A stretch of DNA of 37,059 bases from Salinivibrio costicola subsp. costicola ATCC 33508 = LMG 11651 (GCA_000565345.1 AQOF01000007.1:1-37059); one strand, 5' to 3'. Positions 18,738 through 29,308 are shown, numbered from the stretch's first letter. Made by a program: numbers and translations. The notes: generated by a model not told the origin, from the sequence alone.

Positions 18738-20396
18738 GTGTTTGATAAAGGACGATTTGCGCAGTTGTCATTAAAGGGGGATTTATTCGGCGGGGTGACC
18801 ACCGCGATTATCTCATTACCACTGGCGCTCGCCTTTGGTGTTGCCTCCGGTGCTGGCGCTGAGGCCGGGTTATGGGGAGCGATTTTGGTGGGGCTGTTCG
18901 CGTCGCTATTTGGTGGCTCTTCGACGCTGATATCAGAGCCTACGGGGCCGATGACAGTCATTATGACCGCGGTACTCACCGCCATGATGTCGCGTTACCC
19001 CGAAGGTGGCCTTGCCATGGGCTTTACTGTGGTGATGATGGCGGGCGCGTTTCAAGTGCTGATTGGCAGTTTGCGGCTGGGCAAATACGTAACCTTGATG
19101 CCGTATAGCGTGGTGTCCGGTTTTATGTCGGGGATTGGCGTGATCTTGATTTTGCTCCAACTCGCACCATTATTAGGGCAAGCGGCACCGTCCGGCGGCG
19201 TCTTAGGCACCCTGACAGCGATACCGGATTTAGTGATCAATGCCGATATTAAAGAAGTTTTTCTTGGTGTGCTCACCTTGGGTATTTTGTTTTACTTTCC
19301 GGCCAAATATCGTCGTTTTATCCCGGCTCAACTTGTCGCCTTAGTCAGTATTACCTTGGTGTCGGTACTGCTTTTTGATGCCGAGAGCATCCGCCGTATT
19401 GGTGAGATCCCGACCGGTTTACCCTCGCTAGTAGTGCCTCATATCACCGCAGAGCATTTTACCACCATGGTCATTGATGCCCTGGTGCTGGGGACGTTAG
19501 GATGCATAGACACCTTACTGACCGCAGTGATTGCCGACTCGCTGACTCGCCAAGAACATAATTCCGACCGTGAATTGCGCGGCCAGGGCGTCGCCAATAT
19601 GATTGCAGGCCTGTTTGGCGCACTGCCGGGGGCCGGTGCTACCATGGGCACTGTGGTCAATGTACAAGTCGGGGCGCGTTCACCGTTATCGGGGATATTC
19701 CGTGCCGCTATTTTAGCCGCAGTCGTGTTAGTGGCGGGGGCATTAACTGCGCCGATCCCAATGGCTGTGCTTGCCGGTATTGCGCTTTATGTCGGTTTTA
19801 ATATTCTCGATTGGAGCTTTCTACATCGCGCGCACAAAATCAGCTTGCAGCAAACCGGTATCATGTACGGTGTGATGGCGTTGACTGTATTTGTTGATCT
19901 GATTGTCGCGGTGGGCCTGGGTGTCTTTATTGCTAACTTACTGGTGATCGAGCGATTAAGTCGCGAGCAGGCAAAACAGGTACGGGCCATCAGTGATGCG
20001 GAAGACGATGAAGTGCCGTTAAATGATGAAGAGCGTGCGCTTTTAGATGCCAGTAATGGTCACGTACTCTTTTTCTACTTGTCTGGCCCGATGATTTTCA
20101 GTGTCTCAAAGGCCATTGCCCGTCAGCACGCTCATATCCGTGAGTTTCGGGTGATGATCCTCGACTTAAGTGATGTGCCTATGCTGGACATGACGGTAGG
20201 GCTGGCATTGGAAAACGCAATCAAAGATGCGCGTGAAGCGAATTGCACGGTATTTTTACTTTGCCCGCATGATGAAACGCGAGAGCAACTTCAGCGCCTG
20301 CATATTGGCGATTGGGTGCGTGACGCGCACATCTTCACTTCGCGTAAGCCTGCACTCGAAGCGGCCAATCGATTAGTCGAAGTCATGCCTGCGTAA
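18738..20396 (+). CDS. SulP-family anion transporter with STAS domain, probable bicarbonate transporter
   Basis: This is a 552-residue inner-membrane SLC26/SulP protein. An N-terminal membrane domain (about residues 10-415) begins GDLFGGVTTAIISLPLALAF and includes the signature SEPTGPMTVIMTAVL. A C-terminal cytoplasmic STAS domain (about 445-550) contains MILDLSDVPMLDMTVGLALE. The start is GTG 18738, with GAGG at 18728-18731. The family moves sulfate, bicarbonate or other anions. Divergence from a carbonic anhydrase gene favours bicarbonate uptake of the BicA type, but the substrate is not readable from sequence. The gene ends at a strong terminator. Confidence 0.88.
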   Translation: MFDKGRFAQLSLKGDLFGGVTTAIISLPLALAFGVASGAGAEAGLWGAILVGLFASLFGGSSTLISEPTGPMTVIMTAVLTAMMSRYPEGGLAMGFTVVMMAGAFQVLIGSLRLGKYVTLMPYSVVSGFMSGIGVILILLQLAPLLGQAAPSGGVLGTLTAIPDLVINADIKEVFLGVLTLGILFYFPAKYRRFIPAQLVALVSITLVSVLLFDAESIRRIGEIPTGLPSLVVPHITAEHFTTMVIDALVLGTLGCIDTLLTAVIADSLTRQEHNSDRELRGQGVANMIAGLFGALPGAGATMGTVVNVQVGARSPLSGIFRAAILAAVVLVAGALTAPIPMAVLAGIALYVGFNILDWSFLHRAHKISLQQTGIMYGVMALTVFVDLIVAVGLGVFIANLLVIERLSREQAKQVRAISDAEDDEVPLNDEERALLDASNGHVLFFYLSGPMIFSVSKAIARQHAHIREFRVMILDLSDVPMLDMTVGLALENAIKDAREANCTVFLLCPHDETREQLQRLHIGDWVRDAHIFTSRKPALEAANRLVEVMPA

Positions 20397-20474
20397 GCGT
20401 ATTGACTGCCAAAGCGTATTTATTCTCAACGCGCATTTATTTCCAAAAGGCAAAGTCGCGACAGCATGGATCGT

Positions 20475-20512
20475 GGTTAATCGCCGCCCTCGGTGCGATT
20501 AACCCTTTTTTT
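20475..20512 (+). terminator. Rho-independent terminator of the SulP gene
   Basis: The perfect 10-bp stem GGTTAATCGC/GCGATTAACC (20475-20484 with 20495-20504) is followed by seven T. Confidence 0.9.
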
Positions 20513-20601
20513 GTGGCGGTGTTTCTCAGACCAATACCGGTTACCATAGCAACATTGATGCGTCAGACAGCATGATGCTGATTTTATCTTAACGGGAGCT
20601 T

Positions 20602-21525
20602 ATGAAAGCAATTGAAATCAAGGATCTCGTCAAAACGTACGGGTCCAATGTGAAGGCATTGAAAGGCGTGTCGCTCTCGGTCGAGGAGGGCGATTTTTAT
20701 GCGCTGCTAGGGCCAAATGGCGCGGGGAAATCCACGACTATTGGCATACTGAGTTCGCTGGTCAATAAAACCCAAGGGCAGGTCAGTATTTTTGGCTATG
20801 ACTTGGACACCCAAAAGGTGGAGGCGAAAAAGCAAATTGGTCTGGTGCCACAAGAGTTCAACTTTAATCAGTTTGAGAAAGTGCAGCAAATTGTGGTGAA
20901 CCAAGCTGGCTACTATGGGGTGCCGCGAGCGCAAGCTAAAGAGCGTGCGAAGAAATATCTCTCACAACTGGATTTGTGGGACAAGCGCCATGAGCCCGCG
21001 CGTAATTTATCGGGTGGAATGAAACGGCGGTTGATGATAGCCCGTGCCTTGATGCACGAGCCGCGTTTGCTGATCCTGGACGAGCCAACCGCAGGCGTCG
21101 ATATTGAGCTGCGCCGTTCTATGTGGGACTTTTTAAGCCAGATTAATCGTCAAGGGATCACTATTATTCTCACCACCCATTATCTGGAAGAAGCCGAAAC
21201 CCTGTGCCGTAATATTGGCATTATCAATCGGGGGCAGCTGGTCGAAGATACCTCGATGAAGGCGCTGTTATCGAAGTTAGATGCTGAGACCTTTATTCTC
21301 GACCTCCAACCTGGGCATCAGCTCAATGCGCTTGAGGGCGTGAACTGGCAGACCACTGACACCAATACCTTGGAGGTGGAAGTCAGCAAGTCAATGGGAT
21401 TAACCCCGGTCTTTGAGCAGTTGTCACAACAGGGAGTGCAAGTATTATCCATGCGTAATAAGGCCAACCGTTTAGAGGAGTTGTTTGTCACCTTAATTCA
21501 GAAAAATGGGGAGGAGCACGCATGA
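20602..21525 (+). CDS. yadG: ABC transporter ATP-binding protein YadG
   Basis: This is a 307-residue ATPase of an ABC-2 type exporter. Walker A is GPNGAGKST, the signature is LSGGMKRRLMIARAL, Walker B is LLILDEPTAGVD, and the switch region is TTHYLEEAE. It is the partner of the YadH permease, whose ATG overlaps its stop (ATGA). The substrate is unknown in E. coli as well. GGGAG at 20593-20597 precedes ATG 20602. Confidence 0.92.
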   Translation: MKAIEIKDLVKTYGSNVKALKGVSLSVEEGDFYALLGPNGAGKSTTIGILSSLVNKTQGQVSIFGYDLDTQKVEAKKQIGLVPQEFNFNQFEKVQQIVVNQAGYYGVPRAQAKERAKKYLSQLDLWDKRHEPARNLSGGMKRRLMIARALMHEPRLLILDEPTAGVDIELRRSMWDFLSQINRQGITIILTTHYLEEAETLCRNIGIINRGQLVEDTSMKALLSKLDAETFILDLQPGHQLNALEGVNWQTTDTNTLEVEVSKSMGLTPVFEQLSQQGVQVLSMRNKANRLEELFVTLIQKNGEEHA

Positions 21526-22293
21526 ATGCCTTGTATTGGATTGCATTTCGTACCCTCATTCACAAAGAAGTGGCGCGTTTTACTCGGATCTGGGTGCAAA
21601 CCTTGGTCCCGCCCGCGATTACCATGAGCTTGTACTTTGTCATTTTCGGTAATTTGATTGGGTCGCGTATCGGCCAGATGGAAGGTTTCAGTTACATGGA
21701 GTATATCGTTCCTGGCTTAATCATGATGTCAGTGATCACTAACTCCTACTCCAATGTGGCGTCTTCTTTTTTTAGTGCCAAGTTTCAGCATAATATCGAG
21801 GAGCTGTTAGTCGCGCCTATCCCTAACTATGTGATTATTGCCGGTTATATTGGTGGAGGCATGTGCCGTGGCTTAGCGGTGGGGGCTTTAGTGACAATGA
21901 CGTCCTTGTTCTTCGTGGATTTGCAAATCGCGCATCCATTTATCGTGGTCACCACGGTGACGCTGACCTCTCGCCGTGTTTGCGTTAGGAGGCCTGATTA
22001 ACGCCATTTTTGCCAAAACGTTTGACGATATCAGCCTGATCCCGACCTTTATACTGACCCCGCTAACGTATCTCGGTGGCGTGTTTTATTCGCTGTCGCT
22101 GTTGCCTGAGTTTTGGCAAGGGGTGTCTAAGCTGAACCCTATCGTGTATATGGTTAACGCGTTTCGCTATGGCTTTTTAGGGGTATCCGATGTGGGGATC
22201 ATGACATCATTTGGGGTGCTGTTACTGTTTATTATCGGCTTATACGCGCTGGCTTGGCGCTTGATTTCTAAAGGTACCGGCTTGCGTAGCTAA
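21522..22293 (+). CDS. yadH: ABC-2 type permease YadH (frameshifted)
   Basis: YadH is the inner-membrane permease working with YadG, with six TM segments and the ABC-2 signature near PLTYLGGVFYSLSLLP. An extra base at 21970-21972 (CTCTCGCC for CTCTGCC or similar) shifts the frame after VTLTS. Skipping it gives VTLTSAVFALGGLINAIFAK and a 256-residue product, the length of E. coli YadH. It overlaps yadG by 4 nt and is followed by a terminator. Confidence 0.92.
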
Positions 22294-22302
22294 ATACCAC
22301 AC

Positions 22303-22334
22303 CGCCCCAGTCATTATGGCTGGGGCGTTTTTTT
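22303..22334 (+). terminator. Rho-independent terminator of yadGH
   Basis: The stem CGCCCCAG/CTGGGGCG with a 9-nt loop is followed by seven T, 10 nt past the yadH stop. Confidence 0.9.
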
Positions 22335-22377
22335 GCTCGCTGTTTGGTATACAAACGCGTATCGAGTGGACAAGGTG

Positions 22378-24720
22378 TCAATTAAATAAACCTTTAAGCC
22401 AACCGACGGGATCCGGCTGGCGACATCGCTTGGCAAACTGGCCATTTATGTCCCATACGGGGAGCGACGTCTCACCGCGACAATTTAGCGCGTATTGGCT
22501 ACCTTGTTGGCTGACCGCCACGGTGGTGATGTCGGCAGGCCAAGGGAGTGCCAAGGGTGTCGCGCCTCGACGGTTTAAATAATCATCATAAACACGTAAA
22601 GCACCAGAGGCCCCGGTGAGCCCTGTCGATTGATTATCATCGCGGCCCAACCACACCGTGGTAACTTCTTTGTCGTCGATACCGACGAACCAGCTATCAC
22701 GGTTATCATCTGTTGTCCCCGTTTTGCCTGCGAGTGCTGCATGGCGATGACGTTGCTGCAAGAAACGCCCTGTTCCCTGTTTCACCACTTGCTTCATCGC
22801 ATACAAGGTCAGCCAACCGGCTTGCTCAGGCACAACACGTTCCGCTTTGGGCCAGTTTTGATACAATCCTTGACCTTCTTTGGTAGTAACGGCCCTCAGA
22901 GCCGTTAATGGGGCCCTTTGCCCTGCATTGCCCAGTGTTTGGTAGACTTGAGTGACCTCAAATGGACTCATGCTAAATGCCCCCAGAAGCAGAGAGGGAA
23001 CGCGTGGAATGGTGTCAGTTTTTGCCCCTAATTGACCAAAGGTGTTAACCACACTTTCTAACCCCAGTTGCATGCCGAGGTTGACCGTTGGCACGTTATA
23101 GGATTTTGCCAAGGCGGTCAGTAATGACACGGTGCCGCGGTATTGGCGATCATAGTTGCGAGGTTGCCAACTACTCCCTTGACTGCCTTCTAAACGAATG
23201 GGCTTATCGTCAATATTACTGGTGAGCTGAAAGCGTTCAGGCTGATTTAATGCAGTCAAATAAACCGCAGGTTTGGCGAGTGAACCGATAGCACGTTTCG
23301 CATTTAAGGCACGGTTAAAGCCTGCAAAGCCCGGGCGAGCGCCACCCACCATGGCACGGACCTCGCCACTTCGTCTGTCTGCGATCACGGCGGCGGCTTC
23401 TAGTTGATTTCCTGCGCGATGTTTAAGCGCCTTCACCTTTTCGGTCACCGCACGCTCAATCGCTTGCTGTGACACAGGATCAAGGGTGGTGAAAATACGT
23501 AACCCAGCGCCAGCGGCATATTTATCACCGACTTTGTGACGGATTTCTTCTTTGAGTTGATCAAAGTAAGCCGGTTGAGGACGCGATAGGGTAGGCGTTT
23601 TTTGAATATCAAGCGGACGGCTGGCTGCCGCTTGGTAATCGGTGCTTGACAGTCGATTTTGCTCTAGCATCAGTCGTAGCACCAGATCGCGACGACTTTT
23701 CGCGCGTTCAGGGTGGCGGAACGGGTTGTAGTAGGAAGGCCCTTTTACCATCCCCACGAGCAGCGCCAGTTGGTCTACCCGTAACTCGCTAATCGGACGT
23801 CCAAAATAGAGTCGCGCGCCTAACGGAAAACCATGTACGGGTTCGCCGCGATTTTGTCCCAGATAGACTTCGTTAAAGTAGGCTTCTAACAGTTTATCCT
23901 TGCTGTAGCGAAAATCGAGGATCAATGCCATGTAGGCTTCTTGCGCTTTTCGCCACAAGGTGCGATCGCGGGTGAGAAAGAGGTTTTTAGCCAGCTGTTG
24001 CGTTAAGGTAGAGCCGCCTTGTACGGTACGACCGGCGCGAATGTTAGCCACGAGTGCGCGTAAGATCCCCGTGGGTGAAACGCCTTCATGGTGATAAAAA
24101 TCTCGATCTTCTGTGGTGAGTAACGCCTCGACTAAAAACTCTGGGAAACGCTCTCGGGGTAAAAATAGGCGTTGCTCATTGATGCCAGACTCCATCATGC
24201 CCAGTAATTTCGGCTCGATGCGTAAAAGCCCTAGCGATTGGTTAGCGTTAACGTCAGTAATCTGGTTGACTTGATTATCGCCAAAGCTCAGCATCGCATG
24301 TCGTGCGGGCGCCGGGCCATCTTCAAAATCAAACGGACGACGAATGATTTCAAGCCGTGTTTGTGAGGCCGAATACTCACCAGGGCGCTTCGGCGTGCGT
24401 ACTTTTTGGTAATTCAGCGCATCCAATTGCTGACGCAGTTGAAGGAGTGATACATCGCTACCTGGTGAGAGGTTAATCACTCGGCCATATACCACGCCCG
24501 GAAGCTGCCAAATTTGGCCGCTACTAAAACGGTCTTGTATCTTACCATCCAGATAAATACCGAGCATGACAACGGCAGCGATCCCCACCAGGCTGCACTT
24601 CAATCCGAAGCTTAACAAGCGTTTGCTCCAGCTCGGTTTAGCGGCGGCTTTGTTCGGCTGACGCTTCGGTGATGAACGTTTTTTATTGCTCGCGTGTGAA
24701 CGTGTTTTTTTATCGGCCAT
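22378..24720 (-). CDS. mrcB: Penicillin-binding protein 1B (bifunctional glycosyltransferase/transpeptidase)
   Basis: PBP1B polymerises and cross-links peptidoglycan. The protein has 780 residues: a basic cytoplasmic tail (1-34), one TM (about 35-57), a UB2H-like domain where an LpoB-type activator would bind (about 65-160), a GT51 domain with catalytic Glu204 (TTEDRDFYHHEG), and a transpeptidase domain. The transpeptidase motifs are Ser480-x-x-Lys483 (GSLAK), Ser540-Tyr-Asn542 and Lys666-Thr-Gly668. The start ATG 24720 lies 8 nt after the hrpB stop, so the pair is probably co-transcribed. No terminator was seen downstream on this strand. Confidence 0.95.
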   Translation of the reverse strand: MADKKTRSHASNKKRSSPKRQPNKAAAKPSWSKRLLSFGLKCSLVGIAAVVMLGIYLDGKIQDRFSSGQIWQLPGVVYGRVINLSPGSDVSLLQLRQQLDALNYQKVRTPKRPGEYSASQTRLEIIRRPFDFEDGPAPARHAMLSFGDNQVNQITDVNANQSLGLLRIEPKLLGMMESGINEQRLFLPRERFPEFLVEALLTTEDRDFYHHEGVSPTGILRALVANIRAGRTVQGGSTLTQQLAKNLFLTRDRTLWRKAQEAYMALILDFRYSKDKLLEAYFNEVYLGQNRGEPVHGFPLGARLYFGRPISELRVDQLALLVGMVKGPSYYNPFRHPERAKSRRDLVLRLMLEQNRLSSTDYQAAASRPLDIQKTPTLSRPQPAYFDQLKEEIRHKVGDKYAAGAGLRIFTTLDPVSQQAIERAVTEKVKALKHRAGNQLEAAAVIADRRSGEVRAMVGGARPGFAGFNRALNAKRAIGSLAKPAVYLTALNQPERFQLTSNIDDKPIRLEGSQGSSWQPRNYDRQYRGTVSLLTALAKSYNVPTVNLGMQLGLESVVNTFGQLGAKTDTIPRVPSLLLGAFSMSPFEVTQVYQTLGNAGQRAPLTALRAVTTKEGQGLYQNWPKAERVVPEQAGWLTLYAMKQVVKQGTGRFLQQRHRHAALAGKTGTTDDNRDSWFVGIDDKEVTTVWLGRDDNQSTGLTGASGALRVYDDYLNRRGATPLALPWPADITTVAVSQQGSQYALNCRGETSLPVWDINGQFAKRCRQPDPVGWLKGLFN

Positions 24721-24728
24721 ACAATCGA

Positions 24729-27179
24729 TTAACTCTGGTTAAAACGGCGTTTGGTTTGACGCGTTGGCGCATGGTTAGCCGGATCATCCGGCCAAAGGTG
24801 CTTAGGGTAGCGCCCTTTCATTTCCTTTTGCACCTCTTTATAACTCCCTTGCCAAAAGCCGGCGAGATCTTGGGTAATTTGTAATGGACGTCCGGCGGGT
24901 GAGAGCAGCTCAACTTGCACGGCAACGTGGCCGTTGGCGAGCATTGGAGTTTGTGCCTGTCCATACATTTCTTGCATTTTCACGGCCAGTACCGGTGCAC
25001 TGTCCGGGGTATAACGCAGTGGATAACGCGACCCGGTTGGCACTGTTATATGTGTGGGCAGTGCCGCATTTAATTGCTTGGTCACCGCAAAGCCGAACCA
25101 GGCTTCCAACACGGGTTTGAGATCCAATTGCTGGAGCGCTTGCCAGCGTGACATGTCATGAATAAAAGGGGCCAGCCAGGTATCGAGCGAAGCGAGTAAG
25201 TCTGCATCGCTGAGTGACGGCAGCGCAATATCCAATCCCCATGCTTGGGCGCAGCGTGCACGCGTCAGCAAGGACTGGCTGGCGCTTTGCCAATTCAATG
25301 CATCAATGCCTTTTTGGCGAACGGCATCCAATAGCCCTTGCGTTTGCTGCTCGGCACTCAGCGTGTCGAGCGGTTCGCAAGCGAGGACTAATTCGCCCAA
25401 ACATTGCTGCTTTTCTGCTTTCAGCGTGCCACGTTTATCATCCCATGCGACCACATCGCGATGGCTAAATAAATCGGGACGCGTATCTTGAAGCGCAGTC
25501 AGTGAGAGAGCAATCGCACTATAGGCCCGACTGTCCCCCTGATCACCGGCCATTACATCACAGATGACGATGGCGTCGGCGCGGCTGAGTGGGTCTTGGC
25601 TGTCCAAGATGACGCCGTGGCCATTGGCCATCATAAAGCGGCCCGATTTTCCGCGTGCCAGTGCGACTCTATCTGGCCAAATGTTAGCGGCCAGTAGCGG
25701 CAGTAGGGTATCATCGAACTGAGGTTGCAAGGCAATGCCAACACTACGGGCTAGTGACTGTGCGCGGTGCTGATAGTCTTTGTAGGACATCGCTACGCGC
25801 AATTGGTCGATAAGTGCCAGTGAGGCCCCCGAGGTCATGGGTTTTTCGGCCCACGCCGCCAGCCAGCACGCGGTGGATAGCGTCAAGGTATCGGCTTTTT
25901 CAACGCGTGCCAACATAGCGGCAGTACGAGGCTGGCTGCCAAGTGGCTTGCGCGTTGCCCCAAGGTGGTTAATCCGTGGCGTGCATCAATCAGCTAATTG
26001 TGTCAGTCTTAGACAGGCGGCTTGCCAATGTTTGGTGGGCGGTACGTCAAGCCAATGTAAATCTTTGACGTCGCAGCCCCACTGGATCACATTGAGGGCA
26101 AGATCGGTTAAATCTTCACGCAAAATAGGCGCAGTCGGTGCAACTGGTAAGCGCTGAAATTGCTCTTCACTATAAAGCCGTAAGCAGTGTCCATGTGCGA
26201 GGCGACCTGCGCGGCCCGCTCGTTGGATCGCAGCACTGCGCGTGACTTGTCTTGTCACCAGCTTATCAAGGCCTGTTTGCGCCTGATGCATGATCATGCG
26301 CTCAAGCCCCGCATCGATCACCAGCTGGATCCCTTCAATGGTTAAGCTGGTCTCAGCAATGTTGGTGGTGAGTACTAACTTGCGCATGCCAGCCGGTGCG
26401 GGATAAATAGCCGCTTGCTGGGCTGAAATATCAAGGCTGCCGTGGAGTAAGTGGAGATCCATGTCACTAGGAAGGCGCCCTTTAATGGCGTCATGAACCT
26501 GTCGAATTGCGCCCATACCGGGAAGAAAAAGCAGTGCCGAGCCGCTGTGCTGAGCCATAAAATCCAAGCTCGTACTGGCAACAGCACTTGCCCACGGTGT
26601 GTGCCGTGAAAGCGGCTGATACTGATAATGAATCGGGAAACTGCGCCCCTCAGTGGCGAGTGTGAGTGCGTTGGGCAAATACTGACATAAGGCTTGATTA
26701 TCTAGGGTGGCGGACATGACGACCAAGCGCAGATCGTCACGTAACCCTGCTTGGCAATCTAAGCTTAATGCGAGGGCAAGATCAGCATGTAGACTGCGTT
26801 CGTGAAACTCGTCGAATAAAATCAGGCTCACACCGTCGAGCATGGGATCAGTTTGCAGTAAGCGGGTCATCACCCCCTCGGTCACGACTTCTAATCGTGT
26901 GTTAGCACTGACTTTTGTCTCGCCACGCATTCTTAACCCGACCGTTTGGCCGATAGGCTCATTCAAATGATGGGCGAGGAAGCGGGCAATATTGCGCGCC
27001 GCAAGCCGACGCGGCTCCAGCAACACGATTTTTCCCTCTCGCGTTGTCTGCTCAAGCAGCGCGAGCGGCAAGCGTGTTGATTTCCCGGCACCCGGTGGCG
27101 CGGAGACGATGATCTGTGGATGCGTTGATAGCCCGGCGATAAGGTCAGGAATCACGGTATCAATCGGAAGCTGAGACAA
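24729..27179 (-). CDS. hrpB: ATP-dependent helicase HrpB (two frameshifts)
   Basis: HrpB is a DEAH-box type helicase of unclear role. Motif I is GAGKST at residues 30-35, motif II is DEFH at 123-126, motif III is SAT at 156-158, and motif VI is QRAGRAGR. The C-terminal HrpB domain ends PANHAPTRQTKRRFNQS. Two breaks lie at about 25983-25996. At the first, the path should run RLTQL(G)LIDARHGLTT, needing 1 nt less or 2 more near 25993. At the second, near 25943, a C is lost (AGCCT for AGCCCT) and HLAASPRTAAMLARV is restored. The corrected length is about 817 residues, normal for HrpB. It lies upstream of mrcB as in E. coli and vibrios. Confidence 0.92.
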
Positions 27180-27244
27180 GAATTTGCCCTTTGTGTCAGA
27201 ATCAAAGCCGCTATTTTAACGGACTGAGTGTAAAAGGAGAGCCC

Positions 27245-27796
27245 ATGCGACTATTTTTCGCATTAGGTTTGGACGAGAAAGCCAATCAAGCCGCTCGGGA
27301 GCAACTTGTTCGCTACAACCGTCATCTTTGTGGTGAGGGGCGCGCGGTGCCCGAACAGAACTTACATCTCACCTTGGCGTTTTTGGGGGAGGCCCCTGAT
27401 ACCAAGCTCCCTGCGCTCCAAACCGCGGCAAGTAACCTGGCTCTGCCTGCGTTTTCTCTCACTACCTCAGGTGTTGAAGTATGGGAGCAGCCGAAAATTG
27501 CGTGTGTGACGTTCAACCAACCCCCGCCGGAATTGTTTGATCTAGCCCATCACTTACAAACCTTACCTGTTTGGCACGCTAAAGCGGACAGTCATGCGTT
27601 TACTCCGCATATTACCTTGCGTCGTGGCGTTAAGCATCAACAAGCCTTACACCTGCCACCTTTGCCAACACAGACATTTGCCTGTCAACGCTTTGGCTTA
27701 TATGCTTCGTCTTCCTCCGCGTCGGATGAATCGATACCGCGAGACAATGAGGGGCGGGCGTTATACCAATGCCTGCATCAATTCAGCCTTTGTTAA
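27245..27796 (+). CDS. thpR: RNA 2',3'-cyclic phosphodiesterase (LigT/2'-5' RNA ligase family)
   Basis: This is a 183-residue 2H phosphoesterase. The two H-x-T/S-x motifs are HLTLAFLG and HITLRRG. It hydrolyses RNA 2',3'-cyclic phosphates and weakly makes 2'-5' links in vitro. The start is ATG 27245 ([15 protein letters not shown]), with AGGAGA about 6 nt upstream. An in-frame start at 27191 would add non-conserved sequence. It diverges from hrpB and is followed 19 nt later by sfsA. Confidence 0.9.
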   Translation: MRLFFALGLDEKANQAAREQLVRYNRHLCGEGRAVPEQNLHLTLAFLGEAPDTKLPALQTAASNLALPAFSLTTSGVEVWEQPKIACVTFNQPPPELFDLAHHLQTLPVWHAKADSHAFTPHITLRRGVKHQQALHLPPLPTQTFACQRFGLYASSSSASDESIPRDNEGRALYQCLHQFSLC

Positions 27797-27815
27797 CCAT
27801 CAGCAGGAACGGCAG

Positions 27816-28538
27816 ATGCAGTTTTCCCCACCACTAGCGTCGGCAACCTTAGTACGTCGTTATAAACGGTTTTTGACCGATGTGACCTTAGACAATGGCG
27901 AGCGCCTGACCATCCATTGTGCCAATACTGGCGCAATGACCGGGTGTGCAACGCCCGGAGATACTGTGTGGTACTCGACGTCAAATAATCCGAAGCGTAA
28001 GTATCCACACAGTTGGGAGCTCAATCATACTCAGCAGGGAGATTGGATTTGCGTGAACACCACGCGTGCCAATACCTTGGCCGTTGAAGCGGTGCAAGCT
28101 GACCGTATTCCTGAACTAGCCGGTTATGCACAATTACAGACAGAAGTACGCTATGGCAGTGAAAATAGCCGTATTGATTTGCTGTTACGTGACGATGACA
28201 AACCCGACTGCTATATAGAAGTGAAGAGTGTCACTTTATTAGAGGGTGATGGTTGGGGCGCATTCCCTGATGCTGTCTCGACGCGAGGACAAAAACACCT
28301 CCGTGAGCTGATTGCGATGGTCGAACAAGGACACCGCGCGGTTTTATTGTTTGTTGTTTTGCATTCGGGGATTGAAAAAGTCACAGGTGCCCCCCATATC
28401 GACTCGGATTATAACCAGCTGCTCAATCATGCGCTGGCCTCGGGGGTTGAAGTCATTTGCTATCAAGCTCAGGTGTCAGCGAGTGAGCTAAATCTGGTTA
28501 ATTCCGTACCTTTTGTTGCTCACACAACAAAAGTGTAA
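27816..28538 (+). CDS. sfsA: SfsA family protein (sugar fermentation stimulation protein A)
   Basis: The protein has 240 residues. The start is ATG 27816 ([19 protein letters not shown]), with AGGA at 27804-27807; the longer open frame overlaps thpR and is not conserved. The C-terminal domain carries a PD-(D/E)xK nuclease-like pattern (RIDLLLRD, then [10 protein letters not shown]), and an OB-fold-like N-terminus precedes it. The biological role is unresolved; the name comes from maltose effects in E. coli. Its position just upstream of dksA is conserved in gammaproteobacteria. Confidence 0.92.
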   Translation: MQFSPPLASATLVRRYKRFLTDVTLDNGERLTIHCANTGAMTGCATPGDTVWYSTSNNPKRKYPHSWELNHTQQGDWICVNTTRANTLAVEAVQADRIPELAGYAQLQTEVRYGSENSRIDLLLRDDDKPDCYIEVKSVTLLEGDGWGAFPDAVSTRGQKHLRELIAMVEQGHRAVLLFVVLHSGIEKVTGAPHIDSDYNQLLNHALASGVEVICYQAQVSASELNLVNSVPFVAHTTKV

Positions 28539-28577
28539 GCATGTTCACATTGGGCGTTGCGGGGCGTAAATCAAAGA

Positions 28578-28606
28578 TTGCCACCCTAAAGGCTTTCTGC
28601 TATAGA
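28578..28606 (+). promoter_or_regulatory. dksA sigma-70 promoter with GC-rich discriminator
   Basis: TTGCCA (28578-28583)-N17-TATAGA (28601-28606) is followed by the GC-rich discriminator TAGCGCCC, the kind sensitive to ppGpp/DksA. Negative autoregulation of dksA is known in E. coli; here it is inferred from the discriminator. Confidence 0.65.
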
Positions 28607-28618
28607 TAGCGCCCTCAT

Positions 28619-28641
28619 TTGACAGACACGTGTCATGTCAA
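28619..28641 (+). promoter_or_regulatory. Imperfect 23-nt dyad in the dksA leader
   Basis: TTGACA (28619-28624), the palindrome GACACGTGTC (28625-28634), one A, and TGTCAA (28636-28641) together form a nearly complete dyad. It starts about 12 nt past the -10 box and ends 9 nt before the AGGAG ribosome-binding site. It could be an operator or a leader hairpin. Confidence 0.4.
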
Positions 28642-28661
28642 GGTTTTTTAGGAGAAGCTGA

Positions 28662-29111
28662 ATGCCAGAAAGCAAAGAAAAGAAATCGCTGGGCATCCTG
28701 GCCTTAGCTGGATTAGAGCCATACCAGGAGAAACCTGGAGAGGAATATATGGGCGAGCCACAGCTCGAGCATTTCCGTAAAATCCTCAATGCATGGCGTA
28801 ATCAGCTCAGGGAAGAAGTCGACCGCACCATGAATCATATGAAAGATGAGGCGGCAAATTTCCCCGATCCTGTCGATCGTGCAGCGCAGGAAGAGGAATT
28901 TAACCTAGAGTTACGTAACCGAGATCGTGAGCGTAAGCTGATCAAGAAAATTGATAAGACACTCCAGCGTATCGAAGACGATGATTTTGGCTTTTGCGAC
29001 TCATGTGGCATCGAGATTGGCGTTCGTCGCTTAGAAGCGCGTCCAACCGCCGAGCTATGTATTGATTGTAAAACACTCGCTGAGCTGAAAGAAAAGCAAA
29101 TGGCGGGATAA
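28662..29111 (+). CDS. dksA: RNA polymerase-binding transcription factor DksA
   Basis: DksA binds the secondary channel of RNA polymerase and, with ppGpp, represses rRNA promoters and activates amino acid promoters. The protein has 149 residues. The coiled coil (about 33-108) has the acidic tip DPVDRA with Asp69 and Asp72, equivalent to E. coli Asp71 and Asp74. The zinc finger is Cys112, Cys115, Cys133, Cys136 (FCDSCG, CIDC). AGGAG at 28650-28654 precedes ATG 28662. The terminator is at 29189. Confidence 0.97.
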   Translation: MPESKEKKSLGILALAGLEPYQEKPGEEYMGEPQLEHFRKILNAWRNQLREEVDRTMNHMKDEAANFPDPVDRAAQEEEFNLELRNRDRERKLIKKIDKTLQRIEDDDFGFCDSCGIEIGVRRLEARPTAELCIDCKTLAELKEKQMAG

Positions 29112-29188
29112 TCATCACTGAGGGAGTCGCGCGCAAAAATATCGCGGGCGGCTATCATCCCACAAAATAGTAATCACCCCATAAAATA

Positions 29189-29212
29189 AAAGGGAGCTTC
29201 GGCTCCCTTTTT
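29189..29212 (+). terminator. Rho-independent terminator of dksA
   Basis: A 9-bp stem AAAGGGAGC/GCTCCCTTT is closed by a stable TTCG tetraloop and followed by T residues. Confidence 0.9.
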
Positions 29213-29308
29213 GTGTTTGTAGACGCTTGTGTTCATGCAAGATCCCCGTACAATTTGCGCTATTCATTATCCGCCCATGGCGCTGAGACCCGAGTTCATT
29301 CGTTTATC

